Shown here piece after piece: positions 16,231 through 25,458 of a DNA stretch of 64,000 nt. This DNA comes from Pontibacter akesuensis (GTDB lineage Bacteria > Bacteroidota > Bacteroidia > Cytophagales > Hymenobacteraceae), in assembly GCF_001611675.1 (NCBI RefSeq), contig NZ_CP014766.1, positions 4,030,001 through 4,094,000 of the forward strand. Reading direction: 5' to 3'. Within the stretch, counting starts at the first letter, position 1. Each line of letters opens with the position of its first letter. The translations under genes and the position numbers were made by a program. Under the pieces are notes generated by a model that saw only the letters and a program-made list of their open reading frames with translations, made no database searches and was not told the origin of the DNA.

Positions 16231-16286
16231 GTTGGTGGGTATGAGGGCGTAAATTAAGCAGAAGCGGCTGATCTATCAAATTTAAA

Positions 16287-16325
16287 ATAAAAAGCGGCAG
16301 TAACACGAGTGCCACTGCCGCTTTC
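16287..16325 (-). terminator. hemL terminator
   Basis: AAGCGGCAGT pairs with ACTGCCGCTT (16292-16301 with 16314-16323). A T-rich stretch follows on the minus strand, 18 bases after the hemL stop. Confidence 0.75.
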
Positions 16326-16340
16326 ATGCTCTTTTTAAAC

Positions 16341-17639
16341 CTAGGCCTGATGTGCCTCTTGCAGTGCCTCCAGGTTTGCCTGCACATACTGATCCGCTAC
16401 TTCGGGGGTGATAGCAGTTGATACGAACAGCGACTCGTACTGCGACGGTGCCAGGTAAATACCCCGCTCTAACATAGCGTTGAAGTAGCGCCCGAACAGA
16501 GTAGTATCGGAAGTCTTGGCCGAATCGAAATCCGTTACCGGCTGATCGGTGAAGAAGATGCTGAACATGGAGCCCACCTGGTTGATGGTGTACTGCTGGC
16601 CCGCTTGCTGCAGGTTCTGCTGCATGCCCGCTACCATTCGGCTTGTCGTCTGCTCCAGTTGCGTGTATACTTCCGGGTGCTCGTTCAGATAAGTAAGCAT
16701 GGCCATTCCCGCCGACATGGCAATCGGGTTTCCGGATAAAGTGCCTGCCTGGTAAACCGGACCTGCCGGGGCCACATAGTTCATAATCTCAGTCTTGCCG
16801 CCGTAGGCACCAACCGGCATGCCGCCGCCGATAATCTTGCCGAGGGTGCTCATGTCAGGCGTAACGCCATAAAGCTCCTGCGCACCGCCTTTGGCCAATC
16901 GGAACCCGGTCATCACCTCATCAAATATCAGCACAATGCCTTCCTTATCGCAAAGGTCGCGCAGGCCTTGCAGGAAGCCAGCGGCTGGCGTTACCAGGCC
17001 CATGTTACCGGCAACCGGCTCCAGGATGATGGCTGCTACCTGTCCTTTGTTCGCATCCACCAGTGTCTGTACAGCCTGGAGGTTGTTGTAAGGCGCAGTA
17101 AGCGTATCGTTGGCTGTTCCTTTTGTAACGCCCGGGCTATCGGGTACGCCAAGCGTAATGGCGCCGCTGCCTGCAGAAATAAGGAAGGAGTCGCCGTGGC
17201 CGTGGTAGCAACCCTCAAACTTGATGATTTTGTCGCGGCCAGTAAAGCCTCTCGCCACGCGTATAGCCGACATGGTGGCCTCAGTTCCGGAATTAACCAT
17301 GCGTACTTTTTCAATGCTTGGCACCATGCTCACAATCAACTCGGCAATCTCTACCTCTTTGCGGGTAGGGGTGCCAAAGGAGAGCGAATTGGGAATAGCA
17401 TCACGAACGGCCTTTTCCACGAGCTCTGGCGCATGCCCCAGAATCATGGGGCCCCAGGAGTTAATCAGGTCAATGAACTTGTTTCCATCTTCATCATACA
17501 TATACGCTCCCTTGGCCGACACCATGAAACGCGGATTACCGCCTACGGCTTTAAAGGCACGAACGGGGGAGTTAACACCACCGGGAATACTGTTCTGTGC
17601 GCGTTGGAAAAGGTCGTTGCTTGTTTGTGCTTTTATCAT
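16341..17639 (-). CDS. hemL: Glutamate-1-semialdehyde 2,1-aminomutase
   Basis: 432 residues, the normal size. It is a fold-I PLP enzyme with [15 protein letters not shown] (116-130), CYHGHGD, and Schiff-base Lys268 in [18 protein letters not shown]. The N-terminal [17 protein letters not shown] is diagnostic of HemL. It makes 5-aminolevulinate from glutamate-1-semialdehyde in the C5 haem pathway. The upstream TPR/binding-protein gene stops 31 bases before its start, so the two may be cotranscribed. Confidence 0.95.
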   Translation of the reverse strand: MIKAQTSNDLFQRAQNSIPGGVNSPVRAFKAVGGNPRFMVSAKGAYMYDEDGNKFIDLINSWGPMILGHAPELVEKAVRDAIPNSLSFGTPTRKEVEIAELIVSMVPSIEKVRMVNSGTEATMSAIRVARGFTGRDKIIKFEGCYHGHGDSFLISAGSGAITLGVPDSPGVTKGTANDTLTAPYNNLQAVQTLVDANKGQVAAIILEPVAGNMGLVTPAAGFLQGLRDLCDKEGIVLIFDEVMTGFRLAKGGAQELYGVTPDMSTLGKIIGGGMPVGAYGGKTEIMNYVAPAGPVYQAGTLSGNPIAMSAGMAMLTYLNEHPEVYTQLEQTTSRMVAGMQQNLQQAGQQYTINQVGSMFSIFFTDQPVTDFDSAKTSDTTLFGRYFNAMLERGIYLAPSQYESLFVSTAITPEVADQYVQANLEALQEAHQA

Positions 17640-17669
17640 AGGTTTAAATAGACTTAAATCTGTTTCAGT

Positions 17670-19376
17670 TTAGAAAACAGGATTAACGACGGATAGTTGC
17701 AGGTTCTCTAGTTTGGTGATCGGTACGTACTGGTTGTCAGGCTGCAGCTGGCCGCGCTGATTGGGGTTCGTGTAGCCAATGCCTGTGAAAATAAGACCCG
17801 GCTGCACGCCCGCAGCGCTAAGCTGCTGGTTGAACTGCGGCCCGTACTCCTGCAGCATCCGCCCGAAGTAGTACAGCATCTCAAAACCAGTGTACGCATA
17901 CTGCGACGGGGGTAGGTTATACTTGCTGGTATAGGCCTGCTGAAACCACTTGTTGGCAGGTGTTTCCTTATTGATGTACTTCGGGCTCACAAAGTATACC
18001 TCCAGGTTATCAAGCTGGCTAAGGGAAATCTGGTTGATGTCAAGCCATTTATCATACGTAACCAACGGAAGTTTCTGGGCCTTGCTCTGCAGCAAACTGG
18101 TGGCGTTCACGGCGGCGGTCATCTTGTCTGAAAATACTGCCATGTGCCCCACGTCCTGCAGGTTCAGCCCCCTGAAGAGACTGGCCGTGGCGGCCGCCTG
18201 GTTCGGGCTGAATTTCCGATAGCCCACAACTTTGCCGCCGAGCTTCTGGAACTGCTGGCGGTAGTGGTAAGCAAAGGTCGTATCGTCTTTGGCGTTTTCG
18301 AAAAGTATGAGCGCCGTTTTGGGTGAGAAGTTCTGGTATGCGTAAGTGGCGGCCTGCCGGGCCTGAGTGGCGATAGACGACTCAAATAGAAAAATGTTTG
18401 AATTGCCGTCCGCCACATCCAGGCTTTGAGACAAGGGATTGACGACATTGATGTTGTTCTTGGCCGCAAAACGCCCCGCCACCATGGCGGCAGACTTATA
18501 GATGGGGCCGATAATCAGATCCATCTGCTGCAGTTCCGGCTGGCTTAGTATGCGTTTCACACCCATGGTGTCGGCACTGGTATCGTAGGCAAACAGCTTC
18601 ACGTTTATGCCCTGCTTCTTCAGGGTGTCCTGTGCCATTCTCATGCCTGCATACATATCCGTTACAAACTTGTTCTTGCTGTTGCGAGCAGTCTGGGCGT
18701 AATCCTGGTTTAGCTGGAAGGGGAGGAGGACAGCCACCTCAAAGCCTGCACTGCTCAACGCATTCTTGCTGAGATAGCGGCTGCGGTCCAAGTTGTGCTG
18801 CTGCACCAGGCGCTCCAGGCTCTGGCGGTCCTGAGGGCGGTACCAGCCCCCGATCAGCTTATCGGCGTATACCTGCGCCACCGTTTTATCTGAGCCGAAG
18901 CGGCGCAGCAGTTGCTCATACTTTGCACGATCTGTTACGCGGGTGAGGTAGTAGCGCTTCAGGCCCTCAGCATCGGTGGCCAGGGCAGAACCCTGCAGCT
19001 CCTGCAGCTTGCTCAGCGCCCGCTCGTACTCGCCCTGCTCAAACAGCACGTTCGCCAAAAGGTAATCGGCATCGGCCATACCCGCCCAACTTGCATGCTG
19101 GTTCTGTAACTGCAGCAGCATTTTGTAGGCTTCGTCTGGCTTATTGCCTTTCAGTGCTGCCAGCGCATAGAAATAAGATGCCTCCGGCGCATAGCCACTG
19201 TTTCCATCGGTTAGGGGCAGCAGCTCTGCCATAGCCAGGTCGTAGCGCTGTTGCTGCAAAAGTACCTTAGCGTTGCTGTAGGCGGTGGCAGGGTCCTGTG
19301 TCTGTGCCTGTGCGGGTAGTGCGAGCATACCTGCCACGGCCAGGGTAGCGGCATAATTCCAGAAGCGATTTTTCAT
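17670..19376 (-). CDS. TPR plus type-1 periplasmic-binding (LpoA/LivJ-like) protein
   Basis: The ATG at 19376 is chosen because it starts a clean signal peptide (MKNRFWNYAATLAVAGMLALPAQA). The open frame extends 10 codons further upstream, but that stretch lies in repeat sequence. The mature protein has TPR-like helices (about 30-180: YSNAKVLLQQQRYDLAMAELLPL, ADYLLANVLFEQGEYERALSKLQEL). A type-1 periplasmic-binding domain follows (about 215-560: VAVLLPFQL, GMRMAQDTL, MDLIIGPIYKSAAM, NVVNPLSQS). This TPR+PBP1 architecture resembles LpoA/LppC activators of peptidoglycan synthases. That role is inferred; a sensor for a small ligand is the alternative. Confidence 0.78.
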   Translation of the reverse strand: MKNRFWNYAATLAVAGMLALPAQAQTQDPATAYSNAKVLLQQQRYDLAMAELLPLTDGNSGYAPEASYFYALAALKGNKPDEAYKMLLQLQNQHASWAGMADADYLLANVLFEQGEYERALSKLQELQGSALATDAEGLKRYYLTRVTDRAKYEQLLRRFGSDKTVAQVYADKLIGGWYRPQDRQSLERLVQQHNLDRSRYLSKNALSSAGFEVAVLLPFQLNQDYAQTARNSKNKFVTDMYAGMRMAQDTLKKQGINVKLFAYDTSADTMGVKRILSQPELQQMDLIIGPIYKSAAMVAGRFAAKNNINVVNPLSQSLDVADGNSNIFLFESSIATQARQAATYAYQNFSPKTALILFENAKDDTTFAYHYRQQFQKLGGKVVGYRKFSPNQAAATASLFRGLNLQDVGHMAVFSDKMTAAVNATSLLQSKAQKLPLVTYDKWLDINQISLSQLDNLEVYFVSPKYINKETPANKWFQQAYTSKYNLPPSQYAYTGFEMLYYFGRMLQEYGPQFNQQLSAAGVQPGLIFTGIGYTNPNQRGQLQPDNQYVPITKLENLQLSVVNPVF

Positions 19377-19390
19377 ATCTTTTGATGGAT

Positions 19391-19462
19391 GTAAGACATA
19401 AGACACAAGACGCAGAATTATGAATAAAAAATCCTGTGTCTTGTGTCTTTATACTTGTGTCT
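19391..19462. repeat. Inverted repeat built of ACACAAG-like heptamers
   Basis: The left arm (19391-19414, ATAAGACACAAGACG core) is the complement of the right arm (19434-19462, CTGTGTCTTGTGTCTTTA core). Each arm is a short tandem of seven-base units. It lies between guaA and the next gene, downstream of the guaA stop, and could form a terminator-like hairpin. Confidence 0.7.
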
Positions 19463-19469
19463 CAATTTT

Positions 19470-21005
19470 TTATTCCCACTCAATAGTGGCCGGTGGTTTA
19501 GAGCTGATGTCGTACACCACACGGTTTACGCCTTTTACCTTGTTGATGATCTCGTTCGACACGTCGGCCAGGAATTCATACGGTAATCGGCTCCAGTCGG
19601 CTGTCATGCCGTCTATACTTGTCACGGCTCGCAGCGCCACCACATGTTCGTAGGTGCGCTCATCGCCCATCACACCAACCGATTGCACCGGCGTTAGAAT
19701 GGCGCCTGCCTGCCATACTTCGTCATACAAGCCCGTCTTTTTCAGGTTGCTGATAAAGATATGGTCTACCTGCTGCAGGATGGCTACTTTCTGCGGCGTT
19801 ACATCGCTAAGTATACGGATAGCCAGACCCGGTCCCGGGAAAGGGTGGCGGCCAAGTATGGTATCGTCAATCTTCAGTGTCTTGCCCACTAAGCGCACCT
19901 CGTCTTTGAAGAGCGTCTTCAGCGGCTCCACCACTTTCAGTTTCATAAAGTCTGGCAAGCCACCCACGTTGTGGTGCGACTTGATGGTGGCTGAAGGACC
20001 TTTTACGCTCATCGATTCAATCACGTCCGGGTATATAGTGCCTTGGGCCAGCCACTTCACATCCTCAATCTGGTGCGCTTCGTCATCAAACACCTCGATA
20101 AACACGCGGCCAATGGCTTTGCGCTTCAGTTCCGGATCGCTGATGCCGGCAAGGGCGTCGTAGAAACGGTTCTTAGAATCAACGCCTTTCACGTTCAGGC
20201 CCATGTGCTTGTAAGAGTCCAGCACGGTTTCGAACTCGTCTTTGCGGAGCAGGCCGTTGTCCACAAAAATGCAGTAGAGGTTTTTGCCAATCGCCTGGTG
20301 GATGAGCATGGCAGCCACGCTGGAGTCCACACCGCCCGAAAGGCCCAGAACCACTTTGTCGTTTCCGATCTGCTGCTGCAGGTCGGCCACGGTAGCTTCT
20401 ATGAATTGCTCTGAAGTCCAGTCCTGCACGCAGCCGCAAATGTGCACCACAAAGTTGCGCAGTAGCGTTTTGCCCTCATCGGAATGCGTTACCTCAGGGT
20501 GGAACTGGATGCCATAGGTTTCATGGTCACGGAATTTGTAGGCGGCCACGCGAACCGAGTCGGTGCTGGCAATCACCTCAATGCTATCCGGAATCTCGTA
20601 AATGGTATCGCCGTGCGACATCCACACAACGGAGCCAATGGTGAGCTCTTTCAGCAGGCGGTCGCTGTTGTGAATCTCCGTGAGGCGGGCGCGGCCATAC
20701 TCGCGGATGGTGGAAGGCGTTACTTCGCCGCCACTCTCAAAGGCCATCAGCTGCGCACCGTAGCACACACCCAAAACAGGCACTTTTCCCTGAAACTGGC
20801 TAAGGTCGATGGAGGGGTGTTCCGCGTCGCGTACCGAGCAGGGGCTGCCCGAAAAGATAACGCCTTTCACTTCATCTGTAAGTTCCGGCACGTTGTTGTA
20901 CGGGTAAATCTCACAGTAAACATTAAGCTCGCGTACCCTTCTGGCAATAAGCTGGGTGTATTGGGAGCCGAAATCGAGGATAAGAATTTTTTCTGGCATG
21001 CGCAA
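19470..21005 (-). CDS. guaA: GMP synthase (glutamine-hydrolysing)
   Basis: 511 residues. The class-I glutamine amidotransferase domain has Cys81 (GVCYGAQ), His169 and Glu171 (QFHPEV). The ATP-pyrophosphatase domain has P-loop LSGGVDSS (222-229). The dimerisation domain ends KPPATIEWE, the canonical GuaA terminus. It makes GMP from XMP, ATP and glutamine. The second Met (MPEKIL, 20999) is an equally plausible start. It sits in a purine-flavoured region only loosely: guanine deaminase is 20 kb away. Confidence 0.96.
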   Translation of the reverse strand: MRMPEKILILDFGSQYTQLIARRVRELNVYCEIYPYNNVPELTDEVKGVIFSGSPCSVRDAEHPSIDLSQFQGKVPVLGVCYGAQLMAFESGGEVTPSTIREYGRARLTEIHNSDRLLKELTIGSVVWMSHGDTIYEIPDSIEVIASTDSVRVAAYKFRDHETYGIQFHPEVTHSDEGKTLLRNFVVHICGCVQDWTSEQFIEATVADLQQQIGNDKVVLGLSGGVDSSVAAMLIHQAIGKNLYCIFVDNGLLRKDEFETVLDSYKHMGLNVKGVDSKNRFYDALAGISDPELKRKAIGRVFIEVFDDEAHQIEDVKWLAQGTIYPDVIESMSVKGPSATIKSHHNVGGLPDFMKLKVVEPLKTLFKDEVRLVGKTLKIDDTILGRHPFPGPGLAIRILSDVTPQKVAILQQVDHIFISNLKKTGLYDEVWQAGAILTPVQSVGVMGDERTYEHVVALRAVTSIDGMTADWSRLPYEFLADVSNEIINKVKGVNRVVYDISSKPPATIEWE

Positions 21006-21373
21006 AATTAAGGCCCTTTTATAGTTTATGCTAATTCTTTAAGCGGCTTTTTACGAAAGCACCGGAATAAGGAGCAAAATGTGGCGCTAAGGCTGCTGTA
21101 AACTGGCAGAACGAACCTTGTTCTTTTTAGGCGGCTCATGGTGTAAGCTAAGTTCCTTGCAAGTATAAACTCCTGCCGAAACAGTAAGTACAGCGCTCTT
21201 GCGCGAAGCAGATGGTTTAGGGGTTCTTTTCAAAACCGACGATTTAAGGCTGTTGCTGCGGTGCAGAAACGAATAGAGCAGGGGAGGGTGAAAAAGTTAT
21301 TCTTCTGTAACATGTTGTGCTGTAGCATAAAGTGCGATGCTTCGGGAGAATGTGCGTAATTCTGAAACAAAAA
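21006..21373. other. Non-coding stretch between guaA and the SRP RNA gene
   Basis: About 370 bases with no supported gene. It presumably contains the minus-strand guaA promoter and one AAGTATA motif (about 21162). A few short open frames run through it, but they have no recognisable product and no ribosome-binding site. Confidence 0.5.
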
Positions 21374-21404
21374 TTTGCGGTGCATGGATTTCTTTGTACC
21401 TTTG
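21374..21404 (+). promoter_or_regulatory. Promoter of the SRP RNA gene
   Basis: TTTG (21374-21377), then 19 bases, then TACCTTTG (21397-21404). This is an exact match to the Bacteroidota primary-sigma promoter TTTG-19-TAnnTTTG. It lies about 5 bases before the predicted RNA 5' end. Confidence 0.85.
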
Positions 21405-21408
21405 CAAC

Positions 21409-21508
21409 GGCAAATCGGCACGGCCAGCTCCCGTCGAACTCCCCCAGGGCCGGAAGGCAGCAAGGGTAGATGGTCGAAGCGGCGCGATGTTGGTTTGCCA
21501 CTTTTTTT
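21409..21508 (+). ncRNA. ffs: Signal recognition particle RNA (4.5S-type)
   Basis: The SRP RNA apical loop and SRP54-binding core is present: CAGGGCCGGAAGGCAGCAAG within 21445-21464, the universally conserved GGAAG/GCAGCA symmetric loop. The 5' GGCAAATCGGC pairs with 3' GTTGGTTTGCC to close the rod. T8 at about 21502-21509 ends the transcript. Size is about 95-100 nt, in the range of bacterial 4.5S RNAs. It works with the Ffh protein encoded at 39412-40749 to target membrane and secreted proteins. The exact ends are estimated from base pairing and the promoter. Confidence 0.9.
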
Positions 21509-21675
21509 TGCCCCTACCCCAAGGTTTTATACCTCCTTCCATACTTGCAGCATAATTTCTGAACTCGCCAGGGCTACTCACTGCGAACACAGCAGAGACA
21601 ACTCTTGCTGCTACAGCCAATTTCAACCTCTGAGGCCAAAATACCCTGCTTGCCCTTTATCTTTTAGCAATGTCT

Positions 21676-21705
21676 TTTGTGTTAGTATAGATTGCGTTAG
21701 ATTTG
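21676..21705 (+). promoter_or_regulatory. Promoter of the transaldolase gene
   Basis: TTTG (21676-21679), 18 bases, then TAGATTTG (21698-21705), again the Bacteroidota consensus. The start codon is 27 bases downstream. Confidence 0.75.
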
Positions 21706-21731
21706 TAGTATAATCTACTAGCACAAACCAT

Positions 21732-22388
21732 ATGAAATTCTTTATCGACACTGCGAATCTGCAGGAAATCCAAGAGGCATATGACCTCGGTGTTCTTGAT
21801 GGCGTTACGACCAACCCGTCCCTGATGGCAAAAGAAGGCATCTTCGGCCACGACAACGTAATTGCGCACTACAAAAAGATTTGTGAGATTGTGGATGGAG
21901 ACATCAGTGCCGAGGTAATCGCCACCGATTATGAAGAAATTATTCGCGAAGGCGAGGCATTGGCTCAACTGCACCCGAACATCGTGGTGAAGGTTCCGAT
22001 GATCCGCGACGGCGTAAAAGCGATCCGTTACTTCAGCGACAAAGGCATCAAAACAAACTGCACCCTGGTGTTCTCGGCCGGACAGGCATTGCTGGCTGCA
22101 AAAGCAGGAGCCACATACGTTTCTCCTTTTATCGGTCGATTGGATGATATCTCTACAGACGGCATGCAGCTGATCGAGCAGATTGTACTTATCTTCGGCA
22201 ACTACGGCTACCAGACACAGGTACTGGCTGCCTCTGTACGCCACTCCATGCACCTGCTGCAGTGCGCCGAGATCGGTGCCGACGTGGTAACCTGCCCGCT
22301 CAACGTGATCACGAGCCTGCTGAAGCACCCGCTTACTGACAGTGGACTAGAGAAGTTCCTGGCAGACCACGCGAAAGGCAATAAATAA
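21732..22388 (+). CDS. tal: Fructose-6-phosphate aldolase / short transaldolase
   Basis: 218 residues, the size of the short TalC/FSA class (full-length transaldolases exceed 300). [31 protein letters not shown] is the diagnostic start. Schiff-base Lys87 lies in NIVVKVPM. The barrel continues with [35 protein letters not shown]. It acts in the non-oxidative pentose phosphate branch or as an F6P aldolase. Sequence alone does not separate the two activities. Confidence 0.92.
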   Translation: MKFFIDTANLQEIQEAYDLGVLDGVTTNPSLMAKEGIFGHDNVIAHYKKICEIVDGDISAEVIATDYEEIIREGEALAQLHPNIVVKVPMIRDGVKAIRYFSDKGIKTNCTLVFSAGQALLAAKAGATYVSPFIGRLDDISTDGMQLIEQIVLIFGNYGYQTQVLAASVRHSMHLLQCAEIGADVVTCPLNVITSLLKHPLTDSGLEKFLADHAKGNK

Positions 22389-22391
22389 AAG

Positions 22392-22485
22392 CAATTATGA
22401 ATTAAGAATTACGAATTATGAATGGGGCAGTATTACACTTGCTGATTAAATAATTCATCATTCATAATTCGTAATTCATAATTAA
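22392..22485. repeat. A/T-rich intergenic inverted repeat after tal
   Basis: The left arm (22392-22424: AATTATGAATTAAGAATTAC...) pairs with the right arm (22451-22485: ...CATAATTCGTAATTCATAAT). The loop is 26 bases. Same family as 8812-8913 and 59822-59972. Confidence 0.8.
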
Positions 22486-22490
22486 AAAAG

Positions 22491-22694
22491 ATGTACATCA
22501 TCAAAGTAAAGGGCAAGGCCAAGATTCCGGATTACATACAGTTGCGCGACAGTAATTTTGTGCTGATTGCCTACTTCAGGGCAGACCGGCCGCTCAAAAA
22601 CCTCGACCGCTATGGGCTAGAGGGGAAGGAGGACGAGCTTGCCGCCCTGATCAGCTCGCTTGAGTTTGGGAAACTACAGAAATTAGAATTGTAA
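22491..22694 (+). CDS. Small conserved-looking protein upstream of ftsE
   Basis: 67 residues: MYIIKVKGKAKIPDYIQLRDSNFVL..., ending LEFGKLQKLEL. It has no signal peptide or membrane helix. Predicted as mixed beta/alpha and mildly basic. It lies 6 bases before the ftsE start, so it is almost certainly cotranslated with it. I do not recognise a family. A role in FtsE function is suggested only by position. Confidence 0.7.
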   Translation: MYIIKVKGKAKIPDYIQLRDSNFVLIAYFRADRPLKNLDRYGLEGKEDELAALISSLEFGKLQKLEL

Positions 22695-22700
22695 GAGCAT

Positions 22701-23411
22701 ATGAATTTTTCCTCTTCACCGGTTGTGTCGTTGCGCGACGTTGCGATTTACCAGGATGTGAACACCATCCTGAGCAACGTTAATTTTGATATTGAGAAAG
22801 GGGAGTTTGTATACCTGGTGGGCCGCACCGGAAGCGGAAAAAGCTCACTGCTCAAAACCCTTTACGGCGATTTGCCGCTGCTGTCGGGCCATGCCTCGGT
22901 GGCTGAATTTAAAATAGGAAAGCTGCCGCGGAAGCAGGTGCCGTACCTGCGGCGCAAGGTGGGCATTATTTTTCAGGATTTTCAGTTGCTGTTTGACCGC
23001 ACCGTGGCCGATAACTTAAACTTCGTGCTGCGCGCCACAGGCTGGAATGACAAATCGAAGCGCAAGCAGCGTATTTCAGAAGTGCTGATGCGTGTAGGGC
23101 TTGACTCTGCCGCAAACAAAATGCCCCACCAGTTGTCTGGCGGGGAGCAGCAGCGCGTAGTGGTGGCCCGGGCACTGCTGAACGAGCCAGTTATTCTTTT
23201 CGCAGATGAGCCAACGGGTAACCTGGACCCGATGGTGGCGGATGATATCATGAAGCTTTTCCAGGAGATTAACAGACAGGGAACAGCCGTATTGATGGCG
23301 ACGCACAACTACGAGATCATCAACCGTTACCCTCAACGTGTACTTAAATGCGAGCATGGCCATGTGCTGGATTCGCAGGTACAGGAGTTTAACCTGACCA
23401 ACGGGTACTAA
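22701..23411 (+). CDS. ftsE: FtsE-type ABC transporter ATP-binding protein
   Basis: 236 residues. Walker A is GRTGSGKSS (about residues 41-49), then IIFQDFQLLFDRTVADNLNF, signature LSGGEQQRV, Walker B ILFADEPTGNLDP and switch ATHNYEII. The phrase FQDFQLLFDRTVxxN and the small size are typical of FtsE, which with FtsX activates septal peptidoglycan hydrolases. No ftsX is adjacent; the convergent downstream gene is a lipoprotein. FtsX is presumably elsewhere, or this ATPase serves another permease. Confidence 0.85.
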   Translation: MNFSSSPVVSLRDVAIYQDVNTILSNVNFDIEKGEFVYLVGRTGSGKSSLLKTLYGDLPLLSGHASVAEFKIGKLPRKQVPYLRRKVGIIFQDFQLLFDRTVADNLNFVLRATGWNDKSKRKQRISEVLMRVGLDSAANKMPHQLSGGEQQRVVVARALLNEPVILFADEPTGNLDPMVADDIMKLFQEINRQGTAVLMATHNYEIINRYPQRVLKCEHGHVLDSQVQEFNLTNGY

Positions 23412-23424
23412 CAAGTCTTTAATT

Positions 23425-23468
23425 TAAAAAGGGCCACCACTGTATACCTACAGTGGTGGCCCTTTTAC
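23425..23468. terminator. Bidirectional terminator after ftsE
   Basis: AAAAGGGCCACCACTGTA pairs with TACAGTGGTGGCCCTTTT (about 23427-23444 with 23448-23465), between convergent genes. Confidence 0.88.
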
Positions 23469-23486
23469 TTTTTTACGCTGGAATGA

Positions 23487-24161
23487 TTAACGGATATTCG
23501 CCTGCTTCCGGATCTCGAGGTAACGTGCCTGGGCTTTGCTAATGGCTGAAAGTGCCGGTTGTCCAAGTTCCGTTCTTACTGCGTCCAGGCGGGTGTTGAG
23601 GGAACTCCACAGGCCCTCCACCTGGTTCCAATCGCGCTGCTCGTACGCACCCATCTTATCTGGCAGTGTTGACACAAAATGCTCGTATACTTCCACAATA
23701 TTTTCAGAAGTTACATCTTCAAGGTCAACGTTAAAGGTGTCGAGGCCCAGCAACTCACGGCGCAGGAGATACATTTGTCTTTCTTCCTCATACTTTTCCC
23801 CCCGGCGTTGCCGTGCAGTTTCATAGCGTCTGTTTAAGTCGTCTATCTCGGCACGCTGCTCCTCCGTTAGTTCCTCCCTGTTTACTTTCACGGCTGTCCA
23901 CCGTTCTTCTTGCTCTAGCTGCAGGTTCGCCTTCTCATTAGTCCAAAGCGACGTGTCGTTTGCCGATTGCCTGAGCGCCTCTTTTTCCACCTCTGAGAGT
24001 TCATCTTCCTCCAGTTCAGTGACAATGTCGCGGTATTCCGTTAGTGCCTGGTCCGATGCAGTGGCTTCCACTTCAACAGTTTCTTCTTGGGTGCGCTGGC
24101 CGTCGCAGGAAAAGAGAAATGGAAAGCAGAGGCAAGTAAGTATGAGTCTTATTTTGTGCAT
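23487..24161 (-). CDS. Charged helical lipoprotein (paralogue of the gene at 42159)
   Basis: The ATG at 24161 is chosen because it gives MHKIRLILTCLCFPFLFSC, a lipoprotein signal with lipobox LFSC; the frame extends 14 codons further upstream. The mature part (about 205 residues) is acidic, highly charged and helical, with long Glu/Arg stretches such as LSEVEKEALRQ and LTEEQRAEIDDLNRRYETARQRR. Its C-terminal section, with N-I-V-x-x-Y-x-x-F, D-W and L-N-x-R, aligns with the lipoprotein at 42159-42767. Probably a periplasmic lipoprotein of unknown role. Confidence 0.75.
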   Translation of the reverse strand: MHKIRLILTCLCFPFLFSCDGQRTQEETVEVEATASDQALTEYRDIVTELEEDELSEVEKEALRQSANDTSLWTNEKANLQLEQEERWTAVKVNREELTEEQRAEIDDLNRRYETARQRRGEKYEEERQMYLLRRELLGLDTFNVDLEDVTSENIVEVYEHFVSTLPDKMGAYEQRDWNQVEGLWSSLNTRLDAVRTELGQPALSAISKAQARYLEIRKQANIR

Positions 24162-24312
24162 AGTTGTAGTGTTTGTCTTAGTTTTGTCTAAACGCGGTGG
24201 CATGACGTGTGGTTACGCCATGGCCCCGCAGGAGCAGCGGCAAGCAAGTTTAGGGCATTCTGCTCCTGATCAGGTTGTCGCACAAAGGCTTTCATCTTAA
24301 GTATACAACCTT

Positions 24313-25416
24313 ATGGAAGATATCAAAATGACCGCCACCAAAGCACCCTACGCGAAGCTTAAACCAGCGCTGGATGCTGCGTTTAGTGCCGTGATGGCCA
24401 GTATGGATTTTGAGAACGGGCCACAGGTAACGCGCTTTGCCCGAAGTCTGGAAAATTACCTGCAGGTGCCCCTCGCGCTACCCAGTGCCCATGCAGCCGC
24501 GGCACTTAAGGCAGCGCTTCGGCTGCTACAACTCCCACGTGGGGCAGAAGTAATTGTTCCTGCCTTCGGCGATGCAGCTTTGGTAGCGGTGCTACAGGAA
24601 TCAGATTACCTCCCTGTGCTGGCTGATGTGGATGCACAGACATTTACGCTAACCTCTGCAACTGTAGAAAAAGTTATCACACCCACTACAGCCGCTATTC
24701 TGGTGACGCACCTCTTTGGCCAATGCGCACCGCTGCAGGAACTGGTGGCACTGGCACAGCAGCATAAGCTGTGGCTGATCGAGGATGCGACCCAGGCGCT
24801 CGGGGCCAGGTATAAAATGGCTGGGGGAGAGGGAGGCTATGCCGGCATTCACGGCCACTTGGGGATTACCAGCTTCTTTCCTACAAAGCCTTTGCTGGAT
24901 GCCGGAGAAGGAGCCGCCGTGCTTGTAAATGATGCAGGTTTAGTTGCCAGGTTGCAGGAACAGCAGGAAGGGGGAAGAGCGTATCCGGAGGAGCATATTA
25001 GTCTTGGCGCACTGGAGGCGGCCATGATGGAGGTGAAACTGACGTTTGTGGAGGAGTATAATGCCGCCCGCCAAACGATAGCCAAGTACTACGATCAGGC
25101 ATTTGCTGCGGTAGCGGAAATTCAAACACCTGCTCACACTCATTACGCCGAACATATTTATCAGCAATACACTATTGCCGTGGCTCCCGAATTACGTGAT
25201 GGACTGCGGCGGCACCTGGAGGCTAACTATATCCCGAGCGCTGTTTATTATCCTGCGCCACAAGGCTTAAGTTTAAGCCGGAGAGACTTTCCGACGGCAG
25301 CGCGGCTAAGCGAAAGTATCCTATGCCTGCCGCTGCACTCCGAGCTGAAGGAGGAGCAACTGGCATACATCTGTCAACATGTGATAAATTATGTTAAGCA
25401 GAATTCTGCATTTTGA
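24313..25416 (+). CDS. DegT/DnrJ/EryC1/StrS-family aminotransferase
   Basis: 367 residues, fold-I PLP enzyme. SAHAAAALKAALR (58-70) is the phosphate-binding turn. Asp158 (IEDATQALG) holds the pyridine nitrogen. Schiff-base Lys192 lies in SFFPTKPLLDAGEGAA. The family makes amino- or deoxy-amino sugars on nucleotide carriers for O-antigen, capsule or glycoprotein glycans. Its neighbours (flippase and nonulosonate operon, minus strand) support a surface-glycan role. It is divergent from the lipoprotein gene and convergent with the flippase. Confidence 0.85.
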   Translation: MEDIKMTATKAPYAKLKPALDAAFSAVMASMDFENGPQVTRFARSLENYLQVPLALPSAHAAAALKAALRLLQLPRGAEVIVPAFGDAALVAVLQESDYLPVLADVDAQTFTLTSATVEKVITPTTAAILVTHLFGQCAPLQELVALAQQHKLWLIEDATQALGARYKMAGGEGGYAGIHGHLGITSFFPTKPLLDAGEGAAVLVNDAGLVARLQEQQEGGRAYPEEHISLGALEAAMMEVKLTFVEEYNAARQTIAKYYDQAFAAVAEIQTPAHTHYAEHIYQQYTIAVAPELRDGLRRHLEANYIPSAVYYPAPQGLSLSRRDFPTAARLSESILCLPLHSELKEEQLAYICQHVINYVKQNSAF

Positions 25417-25458
25417 ATCATTTGTATATACTTGTATACCTGTCATAAAGTAATTACA

